DNA of 64,000 nucleotides from the NCBI RefSeq assembly GCF_000178855.1, contig NZ_ADVG01000002.1:558001-622000 (forward strand), given 5' to 3'. This document shows, piece by piece, positions 34,676-43,338 of this stretch. The notes below the pieces were generated by a model. The model had not been told where the DNA came from. It saw nothing but the letters and a program-made list of their open reading frames with translations, and searched no databases. Positions within the stretch are counted from its first letter, which is position 1; each line of letters opens with the position of its first letter. The translations under genes and the position numbers were made by a program. The stretch is from Ktedonobacter racemifer DSM 44963 (GTDB lineage: Bacteria > Chloroflexota > Ktedonobacteria > Ktedonobacterales > Ktedonobacteraceae).

Positions 34676-35320
34676 ATGGCTCAATACTCAACAAGATCAT
34701 CGGCTCCTCGTGACTTGACGGAAGAGCGTATTGCAAGCCCTATCCCTCTTGGGCTGAGCGTTCTTGCACTGACTACGGCAATTCTTGGCTCCTGGTACGC
34801 TGGTTTTATTCTTCCATTTGGAAATCAAGGCGCCCTCAGAGCTATTGGACCGATCCTTCTCGTGGGAGGAGTTGTTCAAATTCTGGCTGGAATGTGGGAG
34901 TTCCGCAAAGGAAGTATGGAAGCGGCTACGCTCTTTACTTCGTATGGCGGCTTCCTCACAGCCCTTGGCGTGATCTTCATGCCAGGGTTTGGCATCTTAG
35001 CGAGCATGAGTACGGGAGTGCAGCATCTCCTCTTAGGGCTTTTCTACCTATGCTGGGCCATTCTTCTTGCGGTGACTCTCGTTGGATCACTCAGAATGAA
35101 TATGGTCTACCTTGCGACCATTGGTTTGTTGTTTCTGGCCTACCTCTGTCTGGCTATCGGACACCTAACAGGATTTAACCGGGTGTGGCTTGGCATTGGT
35201 GGTTGGCTGGCTATCATCTGCGCACTCGTTGCCTGGTATGCGGCGGTTGCCAGTATGCTGCGTACTTCCGCTGGTATCACGCTGCCAACAGGCGGACGTG
35301 GACCTGTTGCGGTTGAATAA
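34676..35320 (+). CDS. GPR1/FUN34/YaaH family transporter
   Basis: 214 residues with six membrane spans. The N-terminal motif SPIPLGLSVLALTTAIL corresponds to the NPAPLGLxxFxxTT signature of acetate/succinate channels of this family; the fifth span and GGWLAIICALVAWYAAVA match the family end. Probable role: uptake or release of acetate or a similar small carboxylate in the cytoplasmic membrane. It is divergent from the oxidase gene with its own ribosome site (aaaggaga), and is followed by a strong stem-loop. Confidence 0.87.
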   Translation: MAQYSTRSSAPRDLTEERIASPIPLGLSVLALTTAILGSWYAGFILPFGNQGALRAIGPILLVGGVVQILAGMWEFRKGSMEAATLFTSYGGFLTALGVIFMPGFGILASMSTGVQHLLLGLFYLCWAILLAVTLVGSLRMNMVYLATIGLLFLAYLCLAIGHLTGFNRVWLGIGGWLAIICALVAWYAAVASMLRTSAGITLPTGGRGPVAVE

Positions 35321-35336
35321 GCACGCATCGATGTTC

Positions 35337-35393
35337 AGCATGTTTTCTCGTACGTACCTAGAGCGATCGTCAGGTGGTACGAGAAAACATGCT
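35337..35393 (+). terminator. 17-bp perfect stem-loop after the YaaH-type gene
   Basis: agcatgttttctcgtac (35337-35353) and gtacgagaaaacatgct (35377-35393), exact reverse complements with a 23-nt loop, beginning 17 bp after the stop codon. The stem is unusually long for a plain terminator and has no T run, so it may also be a structured repeat. Confidence 0.6.
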
Positions 35394-35492
35394 CAAGAGG
35401 TAAGGTGCCGGAGATGAGTATTTTGCCTATCTCATCTCGCTCATACTAAAAGCTGCCCTTCTTTTCTTCCTTCTTGCAGGGTATATTCCCCA

Positions 35493-36809
35493 TCACGGTC
35501 TGTTTTCCCGTTCAGGAAGAGTTCTCATTTTGCTGTGGAAACCAAATGTGCATAGTGCGAGGATCACACATACTGAACCAGCAATGCCTAGCGTCAGAGA
35601 CGCTCCAATGTTCTGAGCGATCCAACCAGCACCAAGGTTGCCAAGTGGCGCGAGGCCAAACGCGGTCAGTATCCAAAGGCTGAGAACGCGCGAACGCATC
35701 TCCTGCGGCACCATCATTTGTAGGATGGTATTGGTAAGGGTTGAGGAGAGCACTGAGCACATACCTATACAAATGAGCAGGGCCAGGGAGAGTGGTAAAC
35801 TGTTAGAGAGCGCAAAAGCCAGGCAAGCGCCTCCTCCCAGGCAACAGACAATCAACAAGATACGCGACCCATTTTGAATGCGTTGTGTCATCATGACCAG
35901 AATGATGGAACCAAGGAGAGCCCCAATACCTGCCGCAGAGTTCAATAAACCCAGCCCGGTGGCCCCGATATGGTAGATATTGTTGGCAAAGATTGGAAGC
36001 AGTGTCTGGTAGGGAAAAACCAGAAAGGCAATAAAGAATTGCAGCAAGAGCACGATTTGAGCCATAGGTCGCTGTCGCACGTAATACAGGCCATCGCGTA
36101 GGTCGCTCCACATACTTTTGTGCGCACTTTTGCGTTGCTCTCGATTGGCGGTGTGCATCAGGAGGAGTGGAATAATGACCGCAATATAGCTTAGAGCATT
36201 GAAGTAGTATGAGCCTGCGATCCCAAAGATGCCTACGGAGAGACCTCCAATAGCTGGACCGATCACACGCGAGAGATTAAATTGAGTTGAGTTGAGCGCG
36301 ATGCCCTGCCTTAACTGCGATGGCGGTAACAGGTCGCCAACAAATGTTTGCCATGCGGGGAAGCCAACCGAACTGAATACCCCATTAAGCAGTGCAAGAA
36401 GAATAATCTGCCAGACAGTGATGATGTGTAAGGTGGTAAGAATGCCCATGAGAAGGGAGATGAGCATATAGAAGCACTGTGTAAAGAGGAGCAGATGGCG
36501 CCGATTGAAACGGTCAGCTATGACTCCCCCAATAGGGGAGAGGAGAAGGTTAGGCAATGTTGCTATGAAGGTGACCAGGCCAAGCAACAGGGCAGAATTG
36601 GTGAGTTGAAGCACTTGCCAACCTTGCCCAATAGATTGAATCCAAAAGCCAGCATTTGAAAGAAATGCTCCTACCCATAGAAGCGCGAAATTTTTTTCCG
36701 CTAATGGGCGTAGTGACGATGGGAAAGCAAAAGCTCGTGTTTGAACAAGGTGAGATGATTCCGAAAGTTTTTTAGTATCTTTTATATTCTCAATAGAGGG
36801 CGATAACAT
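35493..36809 (-). CDS. MFS transporter of the EntS/TMEM (MFS_3) type
   Basis: 438 residues with 12 predicted spans. The opening FALLWVGAFLSNAGFWIQSI and GGVIADRFNRRHLL (loop 2-3 motif A) and VGFPAWQTFVGDLLPP are characteristic of the exporter group that includes enterobactin exporter EntS and macrolide pumps. Substrate not readable. Ribosome site aagga 6 nt before the ATG. It stands alone, convergent with the preceding gene. Confidence 0.86.
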   Translation of the reverse strand: MLSPSIENIKDTKKLSESSHLVQTRAFAFPSSLRPLAEKNFALLWVGAFLSNAGFWIQSIGQGWQVLQLTNSALLLGLVTFIATLPNLLLSPIGGVIADRFNRRHLLLFTQCFYMLISLLMGILTTLHIITVWQIILLALLNGVFSSVGFPAWQTFVGDLLPPSQLRQGIALNSTQFNLSRVIGPAIGGLSVGIFGIAGSYYFNALSYIAVIIPLLLMHTANREQRKSAHKSMWSDLRDGLYYVRQRPMAQIVLLLQFFIAFLVFPYQTLLPIFANNIYHIGATGLGLLNSAAGIGALLGSIILVMMTQRIQNGSRILLIVCCLGGGACLAFALSNSLPLSLALLICIGMCSVLSSTLTNTILQMMVPQEMRSRVLSLWILTAFGLAPLGNLGAGWIAQNIGASLTLGIAGSVCVILALCTFGFHSKMRTLPERENRP

Positions 36810-37059
36810 AAAATATCCTTGCTAGACTAAAAATGAGGATTTTGATGAAGAAACTTTACTTTTTATAGTGTAACCGGGTGGGTACGTGCATACAATGTAT
36901 AAATTCTCTATAAACAAGGCGAATAAGGTATGCAAACATGAAAGATCGGAATCCACTGTTCCTTTTGCTCGGCCATAGACGAACGGAATTACGCCAGAGC
37001 CTAGTTCTTTTGCTGTTGTTTTCGTCTCGTGTTTTGCGACTAATGAACATGGAGGCGGA

Positions 37060-37105
37060 GGTTCATCTCCGGCATCAATGACCGGGCATTCCCTCCACTA
37101 ATTCG
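37060..37105 (-). mobile_element. Solo left end of a TnpB element
   Basis: Read on the minus strand, ATTTAC is followed by 19 bases and then the hairpin CCCGG-TCATTGATG-CCGG, which lines up with the left ends of the three TnpB elements (TTAC, 19 bases, CCCCGG-TCATTGATG-CCGGGG). No tnpB or right end is nearby. The region 36810-37400 has no gene, so this is what remains of an old insertion or of a failed transposition. Confidence 0.6.
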
Positions 37106-37213
37106 GTAAATGACCCCAAACCAGGCTCATATAAGTTACCAGAGAGACTGTTTCTGGTGTCAATGACTATACAGAGCATTCATCAAGAATGGGGTCGGTT
37201 GTGAGGAGCATAA

Positions 37214-37234
37214 GTATTGTCAAGTTGACAATAC
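37214..37234. promoter_or_regulatory. 21-bp perfect palindrome, operator-like
   Basis: gtattgtca, a 3-bp spacer (agt) and tgacaatac, 167 bp upstream of the VOC protein gene. The arms are exact. A TTGACA-like -35 lies in it. It could bind a dimeric regulator; no regulator gene is adjacent. Confidence 0.45.
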
Positions 37235-37400
37235 CTAAATCAGACTGGAAAGCTGTCCCAAAAAGAACGACCCAACCCTCTTTAGATATGGTGATTATGG
37301 AAATAGTCACCCTCACCATGCCTCTCCTGAGAGAACGTGCAGAAAAATGGTTGACATTTAGCCAATGGAGATTTCTTTCTCCAGATAAAAGGAGCTTCCT

Positions 37401-37766
37401 ATGAAATTGAACCATATCAATTTGACCGTTACTGACATCTCAGCAGCAACCCACTTTCTCGAAACATACTTTGGGTTACGTACACTAGCCGACAATCAGA
37501 TGTTGACGGTGCTCACCGACGACGACAACCTGATTTTCACCTTGACAAAAGCTGGTCAGGTGAACTATCCCAACTCGTTTCATATCGGCTTTGTCCAGAA
37601 GAATGCAGAACAAGTCAACACGATCTATCACCAGCTGAAAGATGGTGGGTTTGAGATGAAACCACCACAGCGGAGTCACGCTATGCCTGGAGGAAAGTAT
37701 GCCTGGAATTTTTATGTGCAAGCACCAGGCAGCTTTATGGTTGAGGTGCTCACCGCAGTTGATTGA
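37401..37766 (+). CDS. VOC/glyoxalase-fold protein
   Basis: 121 residues, one vicinal-oxygen-chelate module pair: MKLNHINLTVTDISAATHFL (metal His at position 5), then SFHIGFVQKN and a C-terminal GSFMVEVLTAVD with the metal Glu. Enzymes of this type include glyoxalase I-like and antibiotic-binding proteins; the substrate is unknown. Ribosome site aaaagga is 8 nt before the ATG. Confidence 0.82.
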   Translation: MKLNHINLTVTDISAATHFLETYFGLRTLADNQMLTVLTDDDNLIFTLTKAGQVNYPNSFHIGFVQKNAEQVNTIYHQLKDGGFEMKPPQRSHAMPGGKYAWNFYVQAPGSFMVEVLTAVD

Positions 37767-37794
37767 TCAGCTCGAGGGCATCTGCATACTCAAA

Positions 37795-37825
37795 TGCAAG
37801 ATTGATTGGTACAATCAATCTTGCA
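37795..37825. terminator. Bidirectional terminator between convergent genes
   Basis: Perfect 14-bp stem, tgcaagattgattg / caatcaatcttgca, with a 3-nt loop, 28 bp after the VOC gene stop. It overlaps the final codons and stop of the minus-strand gene at 37815. Confidence 0.75.
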
Positions 37826-38546
37826 CCCCTGGCTCAAGCAGAAGAGAAGTTTTTCCCTCACTATCCAAGTACAGCAAAATCCAATCAAGAAGCTCTAGAG
37901 CAACCTGCACACGCTGCTTAGTTTCCCCACAAAAGAATTGTTTTAGCAGCTCTTCGACATCAGGAGGTCCTTGTGATAAATCCTTGAGGTGCGCCCAGAT
38001 TGATCCGTTAGGTGGAAGTGGCCTGTTATTTGCAGCCCATAGCCCCTCGATAACCTGCCAAGAAACTGTCCCAGCCGCGAAAGCTGCTTTCAACAGATGG
38101 CCCCCTCTCTCAGCTACACGTATTTTGAAGCGAGCAGCCTCTAGCCAGGAGGTGATTTTCTCCCGCTCTTGTTCAGAGATCCGGTAGGTCTCAAAACGTC
38201 TTTGCGCCTGTTCTTTCAGGCGCGCGAGGATTCCCTGCGGATCAAAGAAGATACGACCATCTAGATAGGCATAGACTTCCATTGGGTTCGTTTCGAGTTT
38301 GTACTGAGCTCCTGCCGCATCAGCATATCCCTGCTCAACCAGAACCCCCTGGCGCAACCCTCTATGAAACTCACGCCTGGCACCTGGAGTAAGAATGAAG
38401 CGTAGGTCAAGATCGGCTCCCGGCAAGGCATCACCTCTCGCGACGGAGCCAGTGAGCAGGATGCCAATGATCTCTTCCTGCCCAAATGCCTCTTCGATTA
38501 TCTCTTGCAGGAGGGTCTGATACAACAAATCAGCATCTCCTTTCAT
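37815..38546 (-). CDS. Nucleotidyltransferase-domain protein
   Basis: 243 residues. The nucleotidyltransferase signature is clear near residues 30-47: LLTGSVARGDALPGADLDLR (G-S-x10-D-x-D). A C-terminal helical domain follows, with FKIRVAERGGHLLKAA resembling the HEPN-like helix bundle of KNTase-type proteins. The substrate could be an aminoglycoside or other small molecule, or a toxin-antitoxin partner; no partner gene is adjacent. Convergent with the VOC gene. Confidence 0.78.
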   Translation of the reverse strand: MKGDADLLYQTLLQEIIEEAFGQEEIIGILLTGSVARGDALPGADLDLRFILTPGARREFHRGLRQGVLVEQGYADAAGAQYKLETNPMEVYAYLDGRIFFDPQGILARLKEQAQRRFETYRISEQEREKITSWLEAARFKIRVAERGGHLLKAAFAAGTVSWQVIEGLWAANNRPLPPNGSIWAHLKDLSQGPPDVEELLKQFFCGETKQRVQVALELLDWILLYLDSEGKTSLLLEPGVQD

Positions 38547-39002
38547 AGGTTTTTATCTAGTATGTATCTCCTTATTCATGGATTTGCTCTCAATCGAGCC
38601 AAATTTCTCAATGCTCGACTTCTGCAAATGAATTAGTTGCACCCTCGCCAAGGACATCACGCGGCACATCTGGCGTGTGAGAAGCGTCAGGTTCGATGTT
38701 CATCATACCTCTCTCCTGCTGTTGGAACTGGGAGAGACTCGATCCGCAAACAAGCGAGACGATCTCTTGCCAATCCAGGTGTAGTTTTGCACTTGGTACA
38801 ACACATTTCCCCTAGTATACTCTTCCCTGTGAGCAGAAAATGGTCCAATGCGCGTGATTGCCTGGAAGATGCTCTCTCGAAGAGGACCAGCAGAAGCTTC
38901 ACCTACCAATGAGCGAGAGCTGTTCTTGCGAGAAAGACAAGCTCACGTTCATGCGGGGTTTCAGACACCTAGTGCAAATACAAGAGAAAAAGGAGATACA
39001 AC

Positions 39003-39305
39003 ATGGTGACTGTAGGGTTTCTCATTCGATATGAGGCAAAGCCCGGAAAAGAGGCGGATGTCGAGCGCGCCCTCAAAGAAGCGTTGGCAGCAATCCAGGA
39101 GGAGCCAGCAACGACCGCCTGGTTCGCGATCCGCCTGGGACCCTCGACGTTCGGCGTCTTCGATGCATTCCCGGACGAAGAAGGGAGGCTCGCACACTTC
39201 AATGCCCGTGCGGCGCAGTTGCAGGCGAGAGCTTCCGAACAGTTTGTCGAAGGGTCACTGGTCATGGAGAAGGTTGATATCCTGGCGGCCAAACTTCCTG
39301 GATAG
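39003..39305 (+). CDS. Antibiotic biosynthesis monooxygenase (ABM) domain protein
   Basis: 100 residues, a single ABM-type ferredoxin-like fold: FLIRYEAKPGKEADVERALK, then EPATTAWFAIRLGPSTFGVF and DAFPDEEGRLAHFN, the usual motif order. Such proteins are small cofactor-free oxygenases or heme-degrading or stress proteins. The start has aaaagga about 9 nt upstream, and a strong terminator follows at 39351-39384. The 455 bp upstream (38547-39002) hold no gene that I can support. Confidence 0.82.
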   Translation: MVTVGFLIRYEAKPGKEADVERALKEALAAIQEEPATTAWFAIRLGPSTFGVFDAFPDEEGRLAHFNARAAQLQARASEQFVEGSLVMEKVDILAAKLPG

Positions 39306-39350
39306 AGGCTGCAAAGATCGTTATGTGCCGAAGGAAGCAGATGGAGTTTG

Positions 39351-39384
39351 AACCTCGCCAGGATCTTGAGGTCCTGGCGAGGTT
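39351..39384 (+). terminator. Terminator after the ABM-domain gene
   Basis: Perfect 13-bp stem, aacctcgccagga / tcctggcgaggtt, with an 8-nt loop; the following bases include gttttc. Confidence 0.75.
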
Positions 39385-39467
39385 TCCGTCGTTTTCCCAC
39401 TAGAAACTGTGGCTATGGCGGCTATTTCAGCACGCCATCCGTCAACGCCCTGATGAAATACCGTTGC

Positions 39468-39776
39468 AAGAATAGGAAGAGGGGCTTTGCCATCGGCGCG
39501 GTCTGCACTACCCTTCTCGTATTTTTCTTTCTCTCTCGCTGGATTATCACCCCTTTTCAACATATGATTGTTGCCATGATGCAGGTGCAAGAAGGGAATC
39601 TGCACACTCGCTTTGTCACTGATGGAGAAGATGAAATCGCGCAGCTAGGGAATGCCTTTAACACGATGGTTGCGCGCTTGAATACACTCATTGAACGCGA
39701 ATACGTCGCGACATTAAATCAACGCAATGCCGAATATCATGCGCTGCAGGCGCAAGTGCAACCGCACTTTCTTTAC
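39468..39776 (+). pseudogene. Fragment of a YesM-type sensor histidine kinase
   Basis: Frame of about 100 codons. A membrane helix (FAIGAVCTTLLVFFFLSRWI) leads to a HAMP domain (HMIVAMMQVQEGNLHTRF, then EIAQLGNAFNTMVARLNTLI) and the beginning of the kinase helix typical of the YesM/LytS group (QRNAEYHALQAQVQPHFLY). The histidine of QPHFLY is present; then the sequence passes into the 288-bp element at TTTAC. The ATPase domain and the N-terminal sensor are absent. Confidence 0.82.
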
Positions 39777-40064
39777 AGAGAACGTAGCGAGAAAGCCCCG
39801 GTCATTGATGCCTGTCACTTATACACAAATATGAAAGTTTGTAGAAGATCCTCAGAATGATGCGAGGGAAAGGTGTTGAAAAAACGCTCCTCGATGCACA
39901 ATGATGTGCTTTCAGCTTGGCGAGACAAGCGACGTTTTCACCGAACGTGTGTCACCTCTCGTGTGGGGAAAAACGAGGCACCTGCAGCGCATCGCTTCCG
40001 TGTTCTTTCTCAAGATCGCATATTTGTGTATAAGTGTCAGCGCTTTAGCGCGGGGAGCTCTCAG
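39777..40064 (+). mobile_element. 288-bp tnpB-less derivative of the TnpB element family
   Basis: Left end: after CTTTAC comes AGAGAACG, 19 bases, then cccggtcattgatgcc; right end: gctttagcgcggggagctctcag. Both match the full-length copies, but no tnpB is between them. The middle is bounded by an 18-bp inverted repeat, cacttatacacaaatatg (39816-39833) with its exact reverse complement (40019-40036). No open frame of interest. The element lies in the YesM-like pseudogene, in the opposite orientation to the neighbouring full copy. Confidence 0.8.
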
Positions 40065-40164
40065 ATACTCAACCTCACAAGGAGGCTGTTGGCCTGGTTG
40101 AGTGGGTCATAGCGTCTATTGAACAGGAATATCATGCCAACATTAGCATCGCTCAGATCGCTCT
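40065..40164 (+). pseudogene. Fragment of an AraC/YesN-type response regulator
   Basis: About 29 codons in frame: EAVGLVEWVIASIEQEYHAN then ISIAQIALK. This matches the start of the AraC-type DNA-binding domain of YesN-like regulators (helix 1 plus IsL-x-x-IA motif). The fragment ends at the right border of the next TnpB element, with a second stretch (VKSETKISRLPKW) readable in frame on the other side of that element. Together with the YesM fragment it marks a former two-component system. Confidence 0.6.
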
Positions 40165-41988
40165 GAAGCTCCCCGCGCTAAAGCGACGGGGGTTCCAGGA
40201 GTTCGGCCCACGCTTCCCGTCCTTCTCGCTTCAGCAAGAAAGCTGGCTCTAGTGGTGGTCCCCCTGAACTTTCGGGCAGACGCGCTCTCGCACGAGTCAA
40301 ACCCATGCTTCGGGGCAAGGTCTGCCCCTCTTTCGCGCGTTGTGTGAGACGCTCGTGTGCTGCCCGCAGGCGCGCTTCCGCACCTTCCCAATACCCCTGG
40401 TATCGGGCACACGAGGGAATGGGGTCTGCTGGATCAAGGTAGGCAGCCAGAAACGCCGAATACAGGTCGCGTTGCACGGGACCCACGCCACACTCGCACT
40501 GATGCCAACGCTGCGAAAGCGGCTTCTTGAGCTTCTTGCCACAGCCATGACACCACTGGCTCAGCGCGGTGGTGCGTGTGGGGACTTCTACCAGGATGCC
40601 GCCCGTACTCTCAACGGTGCGCCTCAACAGTTCCACAAACATCCCTGGTGCTCGCAGTCCCACACTCTTCCCAAATTGCTTCTGCCATGCCTTATAGGAA
40701 ATCTTTTCGATGATGATGGTGCTGCCCAGCTTCACCACTTCATGCACCTTGCGCCCATGCAGGCTCTTGCGGTGTGCCGCCAGCTTTCGCTCTTTGGTCA
40801 CTTTGCGTTGCCGGGTGGCCTGGTAGCGCTTACTCTGCTTCCAGTGCAGCTTTTTCTTGCCTTGTTTTTTGATGCGCCCCTTCTCGTCGTAGTGCTCAGG
40901 ATTGGCCGCCTTTCGTTGCCGATCCATCTGCCGTTGCAAGCGACGAATGGCTTTAGCATCAGGCGCCAGTTGTGCACAGAACACCTCCAGGCTTGCCTCT
41001 CCTTGCTGGGGAAAGAGGGCCAGGGTGGAGGGACCAAGGTCACCGCCAACAATACTCGTGCCAGCTGGGTGTTTTTTCTTTCGGTGGGGCTTGCCCTCCA
41101 GTGCGAGTTGCACGACATAGCGATAGCCCTCTTCATCAGCGCCCGCCGCTCTGGGGCTGCTGGCAGGACGCTGGATGAGGCGGGCAAACTTGATGCGGTG
41201 CCTGAGCCCATGGGTCACCACTTCATCCTTCCAATCGATGAGGGCGGGCAACTGGTCTCCGTTCCAGAGCAGAGACCCGGCGTTTCCCTCCTCGGGTGGT
41301 TGCAGAACGAAGCGCAGGCTGGTATCGTTGCGCTTATTCTCGAGACTGGAGAAGCCGCGTCCTCGGCTCTTGAAACGCACGCGTTTCGCTTTCCCCAGGC
41401 AGGCGCGATTGAGGGCACGATAGGCGCGGGTGGCCAGGGTTTGGGCCAGCACGGCCTCGATGTGCTCGGCAATCCAGCCCACGCGCAGCCCCTTGACCGC
41501 TTCATGCAGGGCGACTTCGGAGAAGCCATACGTTTTGCGCAAGGCGGAGAAGGCGGCGGCTCGTTCCGCTTTGTGGGTGCGAGGAAGGGCACGAGCCTCT
41601 TGCCAGGCGAGGTCAGCCCGCATGCGGCGCAGGCGCCTCTGTCCTTGGGAGAGGATGGCATTGTAGAGCTGACGAGCGGCTTCCAGGTGAGCACGCAGGC
41701 GGGTGGCTTGCCCTGCATTGACGACCAGGGGCAGTTCGAGCAGAAAGGTGGGGGTGGCAGGCCGTTTCTCCTGCTGTTCCTTCTTCTTGCGTTGTCCCTG
41801 ACACTTCTTCGACATTCTGGCCCCTTCTTCAATCTCGTACGTGCGATTGATCCTCGCACGTCTATTGTACCAGAGAGTCGAGAAGAACACAAGTTCTAGA
41901 AGGCTGGCTTTTTCCGGTCCTCACGCTCACGCGGGGGTGGCGATTCATCCCCGGCATCAATGACCGGGGCTTTCTCGCCACCTTCTCT
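40165..41988 (-). mobile_element. TnpB element, copy 2 (1824 bp), intact
   Basis: Minus-strand left end: TTTTTAC, then AGAGAAGG, hairpin CCCCGGTCATTGATGCCGGGG (41949-41969). Right end: ...GCTTTAGCGCGGGGAGCTTCAG at 40165, with a hairpin overlapping the tnpB stop codon. It carries one intact tnpB and no transposase. It sits in the response-regulator remnant. Confidence 0.87.
40178..41815 (-). CDS. tnpB: TnpB family protein, intact, of element copy 2
   Basis: 545 residues, longer than most TnpB proteins because of an N-terminal basic leader (QEKRPATPTFLLELPLVVNA) and a C-terminal extension. RuvC residues: Asp in VGGDLGPSTLALFP, Glu in GSTIIIEKISYKAW, Asp in VQRDLYSAFLAAYL; zinc ribbon CHGCGKK...HQCECG. 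A charged insertion (QRKAANPEHYDEKGRIKKQG) occurs between the two RuvC parts. Start at 41815 has gaagaagggg just upstream; an earlier in-frame ATG lacks a ribosome site. The stop codon lies inside the right-end hairpin, which fits a guide RNA overlapping the 3' end of the gene. Confidence 0.9.
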   Translation of the reverse strand: MSKKCQGQRKKKEQQEKRPATPTFLLELPLVVNAGQATRLRAHLEAARQLYNAILSQGQRRLRRMRADLAWQEARALPRTHKAERAAAFSALRKTYGFSEVALHEAVKGLRVGWIAEHIEAVLAQTLATRAYRALNRACLGKAKRVRFKSRGRGFSSLENKRNDTSLRFVLQPPEEGNAGSLLWNGDQLPALIDWKDEVVTHGLRHRIKFARLIQRPASSPRAAGADEEGYRYVVQLALEGKPHRKKKHPAGTSIVGGDLGPSTLALFPQQGEASLEVFCAQLAPDAKAIRRLQRQMDRQRKAANPEHYDEKGRIKKQGKKKLHWKQSKRYQATRQRKVTKERKLAAHRKSLHGRKVHEVVKLGSTIIIEKISYKAWQKQFGKSVGLRAPGMFVELLRRTVESTGGILVEVPTRTTALSQWCHGCGKKLKKPLSQRWHQCECGVGPVQRDLYSAFLAAYLDPADPIPSCARYQGYWEGAEARLRAAHERLTQRAKEGQTLPRSMGLTRARARLPESSGGPPLEPAFLLKREGREAWAELLEPPSL

Positions 41989-42164
41989 GTAAAAAGCGAG
42001 ACAAAAATATCACGCCTGCCCAAGTGGAACAACAACCATAGTTGTTTTCGTGACGTCTCCGCATGGTCTAAAGATCAGCGGCTTCTCGTAAGTATCCCTT
42101 TCTCCTTATAGGCCAATAGAGAAGGATCGCTCAATAGCTTCAGACCTTTACTGGCAACGCTGCT

Positions 42165-42695
42165 CTATGAGGGCTTCTTGACGGCTTCTATGCAAAGCTC
42201 AATGCGCGTGTCGTATCCGACAAGAGAGATGCCCATGTCCAAGACCTGGTTGAAGTGCATACCAAACATGCGCCGGTCGATGGTAGCCACTGAGAGGAGG
42301 CCAAGTCGCCAGCCATCGCTAAAGGGATCGCGTGCGTAGCCATTGAAATCTGTTTGAAAACTGACAGTATGCGTAATGCCACGCAAGGCCAGGTTACCAG
42401 TGATAACACAGCTTTTGGAGGTAGTACGCCTGACTCGCGTGCTCTCAAAGGTAATTGTAGGATATTGTTCGACGTCAAAGAAATCAGCAGAGCGCAGGTG
42501 TATATCTCTCTGCTCAATACTCGTTGAGAGGCTAGCCGTGTTGACCGATGCCTTTACCCAAGAATTTTCCGGTTGCTGGGTATCCAGATAAATACTTCCC
42601 TGTACCTCGTTAAATCGTCCTTTGACGACATTAATCATTAGATGTTTCACGGAAAATTCAACGAGCGTGTGATAAGGATCAATGTCCCAGTACAT
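42165..42695 (-). CDS. YceI-family protein
   Basis: 176 residues, one YceI lipocalin-like barrel: WDIDPYHTLVEFSVKHLMIN at the N-terminus, VKGRFNEVQGSIYLD, then a TITFESTRVRR strand and DRRMFGMHFNQVLD near the end. There is no signal peptide, so it is cytoplasmic, unlike E. coli YceI. The family binds isoprenoid-type lipids or amphiphiles. The ATG at 42695 has taggag 8 nt upstream. The following 430 bp (42696-43128) contain no gene. Confidence 0.87.
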   Translation of the reverse strand: MYWDIDPYHTLVEFSVKHLMINVVKGRFNEVQGSIYLDTQQPENSWVKASVNTASLSTSIEQRDIHLRSADFFDVEQYPTITFESTRVRRTTSKSCVITGNLALRGITHTVSFQTDFNGYARDPFSDGWRLGLLSVATIDRRMFGMHFNQVLDMGISLVGYDTRIELCIEAVKKPS

Positions 42696-43128
42696 AGAGA
42701 TACTCCTACAAAGATGGCCAAACTCCACAAAGCGTAGATACGTGCGTGAGAGAGGAGAGATCGACCCCTTCTTCTTACTTCGTCTCTTTACCCTGGGTAT
42801 GTCATATATTTAGCGGTTGTGTCGCTTTAAAAGCAGTGCCGCGCAGTTTCTCGCTTACATTTGGGCGAATAGGTCTTCTGCGTTTTCTACATGCGCTCTC
42901 TCCTCCTTCGAGAATAGTATATTCTAAAACTTCACTACGCTATAAAAGTGAGGCAAGCTCACAGACTGAGATGACGACTCCTCATGGCTAAAGCAATATC
43001 AGCCACGATCATCCTACATGGCAACAAATGTTTTCCTTATTACCTAAACATGGTTTCTGTGCTATACTTTCCCAACAAATAACGTTTTTAGGTAATACAC
43101 TACCACTCTTTCTCATAAAGGACTGTTC

Positions 43129-43338
43129 ATGCCCAAACGAGTGATGTATCTTGTCCATTGCTCCCAAGAAGCACAAGCCTATGAACTTTCTGATGGGAAT
43201 AGTACTGTTCTCCGTGACATTACTTCTGAGCGGCCTGCCTGGTTTACGTGGTTAGATGGCATCTCTTCCTTTGCCTTTCGTAGCCGATTGGGGGTTCATT
43301 ATACAGTGCGCAAAGAGCGTGTCCAGAGGCCATGGTGA
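43129..43338 (+). pseudogene. N-terminal fragment of a LuxR-type regulator
   Basis: 69 codons. The stretch WLDGISSFAFRSRLGVHYTV with RKERVQRPW resembles the N-termini of large ATP-dependent LuxR (MalT-like) regulators found in Ktedonobacteria. The AAA, TPR and LuxR domains are missing; the sequence changes at about 43330 into a glycosidase-like frame that overlaps its last codons. It looks like a chimeric deletion junction. The family recall is moderate. Confidence 0.45.

Noticed and set aside
36856..37050. 64-codon minus-strand frame upstream of the MFS gene
   Set aside because: AT-rich, no ribosome site, no recognisable motif.
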